Positions 55,493-64,000 of a DNA stretch of 64,000 bases are shown one piece after another. Under the pieces are notes generated by a model, which was given only the letters and a program-made list of their open reading frames with translations, had not been told where the DNA came from and ran no database searches. The first letter of the stretch is position 1, and each line of letters starts with the position of its first letter. The DNA comes from Gentiana macrophylla (lineage: Eukaryota > Streptophyta > Magnoliopsida > Gentianales > Gentianaceae), in contig CM047805.1 in the NCBI GenBank assembly GCA_026214975.1, forward strand, positions 194,928,601-194,992,600, in the 5' to 3' direction. Position numbers and translations under genes: made by a program.

Positions 55493-55504
55493 TAAGCCCC
55501 CAGT
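55493..55504 (-). other. Polypurine tract of the minus-strand Tat element
   Basis: The minus strand reads ACACTGGGGGCTTA directly before the LTR start TGGCGATGG, parallel to 34111-34125. Confidence 0.75.
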
Positions 55505-56699
55505 GTCCGCCGGGATCGCTTGCAGAGCCGGGTAGACTGAGATCACCGGACGACGCCTCAAGGTAATATGCTTACCATGACACGTGTCCTTGCTACCGCT
55601 TAGATCGCCAGATAAGTGCGTGAAACGGCGTCGTGACACAATAATGGGGCGGTTATTCCAAGACTTCTTTTGGGGTTTTATAACTCCTAGTCTCATCAAT
55701 CCTTTCAGACGTTACTCTTTAAATCAAGTGTGAAGTCGGGACGGTTGCCATTCTATTCTTCCCTTCCTTCGATTTCTCAAGTAAGTTTTCTTTCTTCTCT
55801 TATTTCTCTAAGTCTTTTCCGTTGTTAATGAACGAACCTATAATTCTTACTGATAGTTCCATCGAGGCGTTGTTTGAATCGGAGCCGGAATTAGAGGAAG
55901 AAATTACCACTACCGGGTCGATACCGAGAGACCGCCTTTCTTTTTCAATCCTCCCCTTCTTCCTCATCTTCAGATTCGCCCTTTCCTTAAAGCCTTTATG
56001 GCTCAAATCACAGCGCGCCCGCCATGGCATCGATACCAAAATAACTCCCACAGATTTGACCCGCATCTGTAAACAATACAACCTAACAAATCCACTTTTC
56101 AAACCCATTATCCCGGCTCCCGGTGTTTACGCTTATCAAGCTCCGGCGATGGTACCACTGTGGTACAGGAGCACTTTTATGTGGTTTACGGTTCCTATCT
56201 CGTCCGCCATTTTGTCTGTCCTGGAGCATTACAACCTAGGGTTGGCCCAGATCGTGCCCAACGGGATAAGGGCAATAGTGGGTTTTGCCATTTGGTGTAG
56301 ATGTGCCTGCATCCCCTTCAAAGTTCAAACATTTCGACTGTTCTTTCAACGCAAACAAGTGCCTGGGCAGGCTGGGTACTATTGCTTCCCTCGCCGGGGG
56401 GATTTCATGCCTGACGTTCAATTTACGGAGCCGGGAGATACCTCATACAAAGGTTGGAAGACCAGATTCTTCTTCATATGTCCGGAGGTGGCTCGAAACC
56501 TAGGCAGGTGGAACTCCTCTCGATCCGACAATGATCCGCGACCAACCGACGTGGATCGAAAATCGCTAGACGACATTCGCAAAAGTGGGGTTTATATCGA
56601 GAGAGAAATATTCTTTCTCGAGTTGATTCTCGCCGCCAGCTTGCTCATCATGCGGGCCTAACCCCTACAAGGAGTTAACCAAGGAAGAGTACAAGATGT

Positions 56700-56781
56700 G
56701 TAGGACTTTAAAGTCTGTTCCTTATCGTATTTTGCTATTTGTAAAACATCCTCTAACATTTCTTGTTATTTACATTGGCAG
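56700..56781 (+). other. Candidate intron 1 of the antisense ORF
   Basis: The donor GTAGGACT and the acceptor TTACATTGGCAG bound 82 AT-rich bases. Removing them joins a single leftover base to two bases and keeps the frame from TKEEYKM into SSFDDLLED. Size and composition fit plant introns. Confidence 0.5.
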
Positions 56782-57189
56782 TGTCTTCCTTTGATGATCT
56801 CTTGGAGGACGTGAATGATGAAGCGGTTCCTTCTGTTAACACTGACGAGCCTATCCCGGAGCCTGAGCAGCAGGAGCACATACAGCCGGAGCCTCTCCGA
56901 GCCGCTGGGACCGCCCCGACCCCACCTCACCCATCTCCTATCCGAGCAAACTGCACGACTCATCTGGGGAAGCGGAGAGGATAGATGTGGATGAAGATCA
57001 GGAGACCCGAGAGGATGCGATCGAGCCTAGCCGAAAGAAGAAGATAGCCTCTTCTTCGGCTCGGAAGAGTCGATCTAAGAAAAGGAAGGCTGGTCGACAG
57101 ACCATAGAAAACGTTGAGGACTCTCCCGGAGCGAACTTCCCCAGGCACAACCGGTTATACGAGCCGCCGACCAGGACCTCGCCGCCGCC

Positions 57190-57262
57190 GTAAGCTCGTG
57201 TACATATGTCGCTTATTCCTATGCATATTGTTTCCTTCTCACCTTTCCTACGTCTTTTCCAG
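57190..57262 (+). other. Candidate intron 2 of the antisense ORF
   Basis: The donor GTAAGCTC and the pyrimidine-rich acceptor CTACGTCTTTTCCAG bound 73 bases; the preceding exon would otherwise end in an immediate TAA. The frame after it is disturbed by at least one indel, so frame keeping cannot be shown. Confidence 0.5.
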
Positions 57263-58119
57263 GGGTGCCCAGTGTCGGTCGTGAATTCTGGACCGCTTTG
57301 CCGACTCGCCATGAGTAAGGAGGCTCTCTGCAGGGACGATCGAGGAACTCCGGGCGGCACGTGATAGGCACAGAGAAGCCTCCAAGACTAAAGATCGAGA
57401 GATTGCGGCCTTGAAGAAGGAACTGGTCGAGACTATGGCCGGATGCACCGCCAACTCCGTGCCAAACACGACGCAGTATGTGGCGGAGAACTCGAGCTCG
57501 GGCAAAGCGCCGCCAAGGTCCGGCCGAGCTCACTACTCGGAAGCTTCTCTTCAAGCTCGGGATGCCCGAGTTGTGCATGAGTACAAGTCCTCCGATCATC
57601 TAGCCGAGCTCAAAGGTCTTGCTAAACCCTCGCTCATGCAAAGATGGGTACACGATCGGTGTGGACGAGGCAAAAGAACAAATACCGAGCCGGTTCTTTC
57701 GCACCTTAGACACTATCGATCCATGTACAAAGAAGGGGCAGGTCGATCTATGATGATCGCTTGAGGAGTTCAGGCGCGTGTGAAGACATCGGGTTAAAGT
57801 ATGCCGACGTCGCCTCGCTTCTCAAAGTCTTTGGTCCAAATTTCATCTTCGTCGGAGCAGCTCCAAGGACCCGCACTGATTGTTTATCCTTGTTATCGCT
57901 TTTCTCAAAACTTTGAAACTTTTTGTTATCCAAGTTTCAGACTTTATTTATACCTTGTGGTGCCCCGCCCATATATATTTTGTACTTTGAATTCACTACT
58001 TGGTTTATTTTATGCTTAGTTATTCGCTCGCCTTATAGATGTCCCCTATTCCCCCAAGATGACATGCATTACCAAGCGTTTAAGATGACATACTAAGTCT
58101 TGTTAAAACTAAGTTAAAA

Positions 58120-58700
58120 TCTGGCCTGACCTGCAGACTTAGGAGGTTTGACTTTTGCAAACCTTCTGAGTATAACCTGACTCAGTTAAAATCCCGTCCT
58201 GGCTTGAGGACTCGGGAAGCTTGTGGTATTCAAGCTTTCTCGTCCGACTGCAGACTCGATTAATCTCGCCTGACTGCAGACTTAGGAGGTTTGACTTTTG
58301 CAAACCTTCCGAGTATAACCCGACTCGATTAAAATCCTCGCCCTGGCTTGAGGACTCGGGAAGCTTGTGGTATTCAAGCTTTCGGGTCCGACTGCAGACT
58401 CGATTAATTTCTCGGCCCGACTGCAGACTTAGGAGGTTTGACTTTTGCAAACCTTCCGAGTATAACTCGACTCGATTAAAATCTGTCCCTGGCTTGAGGA
58501 CTCGGGAAGCTTGTGGTATTCAAGCTTTCGGGTCCGACTTCGCAGACTCGATTAATTCTGGCCCGACTGCAGACTTAGGAGGTTTGACTTTTGCAAACCT
58601 TCCGAGTATAACGACTTCGCTTAAAATCCTCGTCCTGGCTTGAGGACTCGGGAAGCTTGTGGTATTCAAGCTTTCGGGTCCGACTTCAGGCCTCGATTAA
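58120..58700. repeat. Tandem array, four units of about 145 bp
   Basis: AGGAGGTTTGACTTTTGCAA recurs at 58141, 58284, 58431 and 58577. Each unit continues with CTTGAGGACTCGGGAAGCTT and TTCAAGCTTTCGGGTCC. It lies between integrase and the antisense ORF, the place of tandem arrays in Tat elements. Units differ mostly at ACTGCAGAC and CCTCGCCCTGG by small indels. Confidence 0.92.
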
Positions 58701-58739
58701 CAAAAATAATCGCAAAGACACATCATAATACTTTGTAAC

Positions 58740-59056
58740 ATGAAAGAATCATATATTTTATTAAAACTCAAAGGTGTTTGATAACACTTTTATTGAAATA
58801 GACAACATAAAATGAAAAGATAGAATCAAGCCTGGATTCATCTCAGGCATAAAACTTCCTAAGGTTGCTCGCATTCCACTTCTCTCGGTATGGTCTACGT
58901 CATTTGGCGCCACTAGTGATAAGCACCTTTGCCATGAACCTTTACTACCCTCAGACGGACCTTCCCGCTTTGGGTTAAGCTTCCCTGGTAATTTGCTTTG
59001 TCGACCTCGCTTTTCCTCAATACCAAGTCTCCTTCCTGAAGTATGAATGCTTCACT
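58740..59056. other. Region between tandem array and integrase
   Basis: This holds the probable C-terminal end of integrase/pol in broken frames (a minus-strand KLNPKREGPSEG-like stretch near 58950-58980) and no other gene. Confidence 0.4.
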
Positions 59057-59960
59057 TTAGAGTTGTAATATCGGGATATCTTTTGCTTGTATTTTGCCAT
59101 CCGGATGTAGGCTACTTCCTAGCCTCTTCCAAGTTATCCTTGGCATGTCTAAGCTCGGTATCCTGGTCGAGACTTGCATGGAGCTCACCTCTCGAGAAGG
59201 AAGCCCTACTTCAGCTGGAATGACTGCTTCACAACCATAAGCTAAGGCAAAGGGAGTTTCCCCAGTAGCCGAATTTGGAGTCGTTCTATATGACCAAAGG
59301 ACGTTAGGCAAATGCTCGACCCATGCTTGTCCCTCTTCTTCCAACCTCTTTTTCAACCCAACCTTGAGCTGCCTGTTTGTTTGCTCCACCTGGCCATTGG
59401 CTTGAGGGTACCCGACAGAGGTGAAATGTTGGACTATGCCCATCTCGGCACACCATGACTTGACTGCCCTATCTTCAAATTGCGTTCCATTGTCTGACAC
59501 TAGGATCTTAGGTATTCCAAAACGACAGATAATATTCTTCCATAAAAATTTCTGTATTGCTTTCCCCGTGATGGTGGTCAAGGCTTCAGCCTCTACCCAC
59601 TTAGTAAAGTAATCGACGGCCACGACTAGGTACTGTAGGTTACCTGGAGCTCGGGGAAGGGGTCCAACCAGGTCTGCCCCCCACTGATAAAAGGGCCAAG
59701 GAGAGACCAAAGGAATCATGTTCTGCGTTGGCTGATGGGACAAATTATCATGCACCTGGCATGACTTACATCTCATTACCAGATCATTTGCATCTGCTTG
59801 CATGGTTGGCCAATAGTACCCGAATAACCGGCACTTGCGAGCCAGTGTCCGGGCTCCCGCGTGGTTTCCACAAATGCCGAGGTGGATTTCCCTGAGCAGA
59901 TAATTTCCTTCCTCCTGGGTAGCACACCTAAGCCATGGTGATATAAACGATCGTCTCAGA
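59057..59960 (-). CDS. Tat-type integrase, mostly intact frame
   Basis: On the minus strand an open frame contains the zinc finger (HLGICGNHAGARTLARKC, FGYYWPTMQADANDLVMRCK, CKSCQVH; about 59890-59755), then the core with WGADLVGPLPRAPGNLQYL, VSDNGTQFEDRAVKSWC and YPQANGQVEQTNRQLKVGLK, which supply D, D and E of the catalytic triad. The C-terminal part (LWSYRTTPNSATGETPFALA, GCEAVIPAEVGLPS) follows, and a shift near 59180 breaks the tail. The frame is a segment of gag-pol, so it has no start codon of its own. It would insert element cDNA into the genome. Confidence 0.85.
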
Positions 59961-60138
59961 TAGATATCATCAAAGAGAGCATACCGCTAGCCTCAGTAGC
60001 TTGACCTTCCGGATTGAACCTTGTCGGTTGGTAGAACACCGTGTTTTAGATAGGGCGTTATGGGATCCATTCAGTGGCTCATGGCAAATCGGTTGAACTT
60101 CATTCAACGCGATAACTTCGCTTTCGCCAGCCGCTCCA

Positions 60139-61283
60139 CTAGAACTTTTTATTTGAGAAGAAATTAGATGCCAACTTGGAGAGGGCATCAGCCTTTTTGT
60201 TCCTGGATCGAGAGACCTGTTCTATATGAACTGACTTGAAGTTCTTCAGTAAATCGTGAGCGGCTGCCAAGTACTTCTTCATAGATTCCTCCTTTGCTTC
60301 ATATTCACCCTTAATATGGTTAACCACCACCGAGTCATCCGAATACATGCAGTTATCTCGCCTCACTTTGTCGCTAGTCGGAGCCCAGTAATTAAAGCCT
60401 CATATTCTGCCTCGTTGTTTGTAGCAGGAAAGTTGAAACGTAGCGCATATGGGAATTCTTCCCCCTTCGGACTAAGGAGCAAAAGGCCTGCTCCGGCTCC
60501 TTCCTTTCCCGATGCTCCATCCACAAAAAGGGTCCAAGTATCGATCTGACCTGCTGGTTGTTCTTTATGCGTCTCGACTTGAAGCCCTTCAGCTAGGAAG
60601 TCCGCTAGAGCCTGGGCTTTGACTGCTGTCCTGGGTTGGTAGTCCAGGTCATACTCTGCCAGCTCGATAACCCATCTGGCTAATCTTCCCGAGGTGTCCG
60701 GTCTCGCCAAGATCTGACGCAGGGGTTGATCTGTAACCACAATGATTGAGTGTGCCTGAAAGTACGGTCGCAACTTCCTAGAGGCATGGACTAGAGCCAG
60801 AGCTAGCTTCTCTGCGTTGGTATACCTGAGCTCTGGTCCATGTAAAGCCCGGCTTACATAAAACACGGGTGTCTGCATGTTTCCTTCTTCTCTAATCAGG
60901 ACTGCACTGATTGCCTCATCAACTACTGCCAAGTATAAAAGCAGAGTTTCTCCCTCCTGGGGAGATGTTAGGGTTGGCAGCTCGGCCAAGTACTCCTTCA
61001 AATCGTCGAACGCCTTCTGACTGTCCTCATTCCACTGGAAGGGACTTGCTTTCCTCAAGATCTTAAAGAATGGTAAAGCACGTTGCGCCGACTTGGATAG
61101 GAACCTACTCAGGGCGGCCATGCGGCCGGTTAACCTTTGCACCTCCTTGATGCTTCTGGGTGGTGGCATTGTTCTTAAGGCTTCAACCTTGTCCGGGTTA
61201 GCCTTAATCCCTTCTTTCGAAATCATGTAACCCAGGAATTTACGACCACCCCAAACGTATACTTTTTTAGGGTTAAGTTTCAT
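60139..61283 (-). pseudogene. Tat-type RT end, RNase H and second archaeal-type RNase H
   Basis: Minus 61283-60363 holds the reverse transcriptase connection (FLGYMISKEGIKANPDKVEA, LTGRMAALSRFLSKSAQRAL), the first RNase H (LYLAVVDEAISAVLIREEG, FYVSRALHGPELRYTNAEKL, ARWVIELAEYDLDY) and then a second RNase H start WTLFVDGASGKEGAGAGLLL with FNFPATNNEAEYEALITGLR. After a frame break near 60363 the rest, YSDDSVVVNHIKGEYEAKEE and SRSRNKKADALSKLAS, completes the second domain (to about 60150). A second, archaeal-type RNase H is a known acquisition of Tat elements. 59961-60138 carries a broken linker. Confidence 0.85.
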
Positions 61284-61740
61284 TTGGGTCCGCTGAGTAC
61301 CCCAAACACTTCCCGGACGTCGGTCATATATTGATCTAGAGACCTGCTCTTGATCAAGAGATCATCCACATAGACTTCCATGCACTTCCCAATTTGTTTC
61401 TCGAAGATTTTATTCACTGCTCTTTGATAAGTGGCGCCCGTGTTTTTTAGTCCAAACGGCATAGTGACATAACAGAAAGTTCCTTCTTCTGTGATGAATG
61501 CCGTCTTCTCTGCATCGTCCGGGTCCATGGCAATCTGGTGGTAGCCTTTGTATGCATCTAGAAAGGCGAAGATTTCAAACCCAACTGTTGAGTCAACTAA
61601 CCTGTCGATCTTAGGCAGGGGGTAACAATCTTTGGGACATGCTCTGTTCAGGTCGGTAAAATCTACGCACATTCGCCACTCCCGTCCTGCTTTTTTACTA
61701 GATCGGGTTGGCGAGCCAGTCGGGTAAAACACTTCACGTA
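61280..61740 (-). pseudogene. Tat-type reverse transcriptase, palm and fingers
   Basis: The minus-strand frame contains WRMCVDFTDLNRACPKDCYP, LPKIDRLVDSTVGFEIFAFL, DAYKGYHQIAMDPDDAEKTA, VTMPFGLKNTGATYQRAVNK and the catalytic MEVYVDDLLIKSRSL (about 61335-61380). A break at about 61280 separates it from the following RNase H frame; a further break lies near 61700, before which KKAGREW is read. The motifs needed for DNA synthesis are all visible. Confidence 0.88.
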
Positions 61741-61943
61741 TGATCCCGGCCTGCAGAATTTCTCAACTTCCTTTGAATGGCCTCCATTCGATCTTTTGCG
61801 AATTGTCTTTTCTTTTGTTTAACCGGTTTCGGGCTGGGTCCGCGTGCAACTTCGTGCAGAGCCACTGGGGACAAGCCTGGCATGTCATCCGCCTTCCAGG
61901 CAAACACGCTCGAACTCCTTTAAAATCTCAACGAGCTCTGCTT

Positions 61944-62700
61944 TTAAACCCGACTGGGATCCATGATCCTATGTTGACTCGACAAGCTTTCTTGTTCCTT
62001 TCCCAAATTTACTACCTCGATCGTATCATTTGATGACCAACTTTCTTCCTCCTCCGGGAGCAACTCTTCCACAGATACTGTTGTACCATCATTTTTCCAT
62101 TTACAAGGTGGCCGTGTAATGCGGCTCCCGGGCTGCTTTCGCGTCACCTTTGACTTCTCCGTCCCTTCCTGTGTCGGGAATTTCAAACCGATGTGAGCCG
62201 GAGAGATCACCGCTCGTAGATCTATTAGGGCGGTGTCGCCCATGATAACATTGTAGGTGATGGGGACCTGACCACCACATAACTCACCATAAGGATCCTG
62301 TCCCGAGGTGCTTTCCCAAAAGTGGTTGGTAAGGTGATCGTACCCATGGGGTGGACTGGTGGCCCGGCGAACCCGAATAGCGGAGATGATACAGGTGCTA
62401 TCTCTGCATCCTTTAATTTCATGGATTGAAATACATTGTAGTACAAAGACATTGATCGCACTTCCAAGTGTCTACACAAATACGCTTCACCGTATGTTTG
62501 TTGATTACCGCCTCGATAACCAAGCCTTCATTATTACTGATGAGGGGGAGAGGATCGCGAGGACCATAAACGACCTCCCCAGACAATCTTTGCCTTTTTC
62601 CTGAGTCAACGCTGGTACGTGCCCGGTTACCACTCTGCTCCTCAGGTCGGGACATTGTACTCGGACCGCCTGAGATGGTATTAATGGTATTGATGGGGCG
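61944..62700 (-). pseudogene. Tat-type protease region (broken)
   Basis: Pieces in neighbouring minus frames read PRDPLPLISNNEGLVIEAVI, NKHTVKRICVD (protease start, about 62460-62560), VHPMGTITLPTTFGKAPRDR, MVSYVVV, and MGDTALIDLRAVISPAHIGL with KFPTQEGTEK (62243-62160). The catalytic D is followed by a frame break (VDTWKC where VDTGS is expected). Related segments occur at 40529-41091. 61741-61943 has no motif I recognise. Confidence 0.75.
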
Positions 62701-63740
62701 ATTATCTGGCTGCCCCTCCGGTCCTGGGGACGGATCCCTCCTGCGTCTGTAATCATCCTTTCGGTCATGACCGAAATCTCTCCTCTTGTACTCCCGTCTA
62801 CCCCGGGTTCGGGTGGCGGGACCTATCTATGACTTCATCGAGTTTCCTTCCATAACAAAGAGCGTCAATCTCTCTCTCAGAAATCCTCGCATTGCTCGAG
62901 TCGTGACCAATGTCCTCATGAAACTTACAAGATTTGGTTTGATCCCTTTTTCCCGGGACCCTTCATAGAGGTGGAGTACGGGCAATGCCTTTTTTTCGCA
63001 TTATGGCGAGGACTCGCTCGCGTGATCGGTTCAAGGGGATGAAGTCCCTCTCTTGAAGGGCCCCTTTCTTCCCGAGTCGGTCAGTTATGGGCGCAGCTAC
63101 CCGGTCCCATACCGGTTTACGCTTTCTATCAGATCTGTCATCTGACCTCTCTTTCTTAGGGGCTTCCGACTCCCTTTTTAACCGGTTGGCCTCCTCACCC
63201 TGACAATGTTTGTATGCCACAATCCCATACACTCTTCCATTGTTTTCGAAGTCGACCATTAAGCTTTGCATACAATCTACCTTCTCGCAGGCCTGCTACG
63301 AAAGAGGTAATCAGGAGGTGTTCATCAGCATTCCCGACCTGCCTAGATTCCTCGTTGAATCTTTTCAGGTATTGCAAGCACTGTTTCTTCTTTTTTCTGA
63401 CGAATTGTGAGGAGGTACGTAACATTCCTCTGGAAGGGTTTAGCTGTGACAAAAGCCTGCAAAAATTTTCTTGCCAGGGTTTCAAAATTCTCAATAGACC
63501 GAGGTGGTAATTTCCGGAACCACTCACGAGCCCTGCCCGTGAGTAAGGCCGGGAAGGCTTTGCACTTCATCTCCTCGGGTGCACAATCTAAATTCATGTG
63601 CGTTAGATACTGAAAGAGGTGGTCCTGGGGATCTTTCGTTCCGTCATATGCTTCTAGTTTTGGGATCTTAAATCTCTCCGGGCGTGGGTAGTTCAAAATC
63701 TGCTCTGAGAACGGTGATTCGATAGAGAGATCGCTTCATT
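62700..63740 (-). pseudogene. Tat-type gag (broken)
   Basis: The minus strand gives RFKIPKLEAYDGTKDPQDHL and FQYLTHMNLDCAPEEMKCKA, then FPALLTGRAREWFRKLPPRS and IENFETLARKFLQAF (63696-63470), the conserved retrotransposon gag domain. Further on are KKEETVLAIPEKIQRGI-like sequence, HLLITSFVAGLREGRLYAKL, and KKGALQERDFIPLNRSRERV (about 63065-63000). Gag forms the particle. Frames change about every 100-150 bases. Sequence beyond 63740 (AREEEAPRQDEE-like, broken) is the N-terminal linker and continues out of the window. Confidence 0.78.
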
Positions 63741-64000
63741 TTCTTTCCCAGATCCCATCTAGTTCCGCCAGGCGCCTCCTCCTGGCCTCGAGCCTTAACT
63801 CGCTCTGCTGCGTTTGAGAGGTAGAGGAGAGAGTTTCTCCTCTGCCTTCTTTATTTGCCGCGTTGTCTTTTGGGTCCACGCTTTGTGGAGCTTCTTCTTC
63901 GCCCCTTTGTAGGCCAATCCTAGTACACTTTTGAACGCCGGTACGCCCAAATTACGTAACGCCCAAAGAAGGCTCTTTGTCTTTGGATCTCGCCAATGTT

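Larger units (their letters stand above)
55828..57770 (+). pseudogene. Antisense ORF of the Tat element (gypsy-type transposon protein), candidate introns
   Basis: Transcribed opposite to gag-pol. The ATG at 55828 starts an acidic N-terminus, followed at about 56030-56630 by a domain with CKQYNL, VPLWYRSTFMWFTVPISSA, FCRCACIPFKVQTFRLFF-like and WKTRFFFICPEVARNLGRW, typical of the plant putative gypsy-type transposon family (Transposase_28-like). After a frame break near 56640, NPYKELTKEEYKM leads to a candidate intron (56700-56781), SSFDDLLED, a very basic nuclear-signal-like segment (57026-57110), a second candidate intron (57190-57262), and a coiled-coil C-terminus with KTKDREIAALKKELVETM and VVHEYKSSDHLAELKGL. 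Function is unknown. It has several indels, so it is not a working ORF as read. Confidence 0.65.
54880..64000 (-). mobile_element. Tat/Retand-like Ty3/gypsy element with antisense ORF, runs off the window
   Basis: On the minus strand, from the right edge, it holds gag, protease, reverse transcriptase, RNase H plus a second archaeal-type RNase H, and integrase. Then come a 145-bp tandem array, an ORF on the opposite strand (55828-57770), a polypurine tract and the 3' LTR (54880-55492). The dual RNase H, tandem repeats after pol, and an antisense ORF of the gypsy-type transposon (Transposase_28-like) family are the traits of the plant Tat group. The 5' LTR lies beyond 64000. Pol is broken at few places compared with the other elements. 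Confidence 0.82.

Noticed and set aside
59057..61740. Chromodomain at the integrase end of the Tat element
   Set aside because: No chromodomain-like residues were seen after the integrase C-terminus, and Tat elements usually lack one.

Overview
The window is from a plant nuclear genome, probably a eudicot, and is almost entirely transposable elements stacked and nested in each other. This rests on plant-type Ty1/copia and Ty3/gypsy lineages (Athila, Tat, Sirevirus), primer-binding sites for plant tRNAs, AT-rich spacers, a Mutator-like element and a CACTA end. I see no complete host gene, no rRNA, no CRISPR and nothing bacterial.

Layout. 1-1273: minus-strand copia fragment (protease, pre-integrase, start of integrase, PBS, short LTR). 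1274-3100: AT-rich spacer with a CACTA end and a tRNA-derived SINE-like piece. 3100-3789 plus 18612-23507: remains of a minus-strand chromovirus-like gypsy element, split by a 14.8-kb Athila-like gypsy element (3795-18606) with two long LTRs and a perfect 5-bp target duplication GTGAC. 23508-30890: minus-strand Sirevirus-like copia that keeps gag, RNase H and the extra downstream ORF but lacks protease, integrase and reverse transcriptase. 30891-34889: the 3' half of a plus-strand Tat-type gypsy element (tandem arrays, antisense ORF, PPT, LTR). 34907-39218: plus-strand copia with two ~295-bp LTRs. 39405-40320 and 40500-42185: minus-strand fragments of a copia RT/RNase H and a Tat gag/protease. 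42382-51174: 3' part of a second Athila-like element on the minus strand, whose post-pol ORF is interrupted by a very young 4.6-kb copia element (45993-50637, TSD GCGGG, LTRs differing at one base). 51175-51500: LTR-like promoter relic with heat-shock-element-like palindromes. 51673-53255: Mutator-like element with ~340-bp terminal inverted repeats and a 9-bp target duplication. 54880-64000: a large minus-strand Tat/Retand-like element (3' LTR, plus-strand antisense ORF with candidate introns, 145-bp tandem array, integrase, dual RNase H, RT, protease, gag), running off the right edge.

Nearly every ORF is broken by small indels. Comparing repeated copies (the two Athila LTRs, the 66-bp array, the 145-bp array) shows that much of the variation is small indels at CAG, CTG and CCG triplets. 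These are the plant CHG methylation contexts, which suggests methylation-dependent base-calling error rather than true decay for part of the frameshifts.

The points most worth following are the spliced-looking antisense ORFs of the two Tat elements, the tRNA-like modules inside the Mutator-like TIRs, the heat-shock-like promoter directly upstream of an Athila post-pol ORF, and the internal TATA promoter of the Sirevirus extra ORF. Lineage names are my reading of motifs and structure; no database search was possible.
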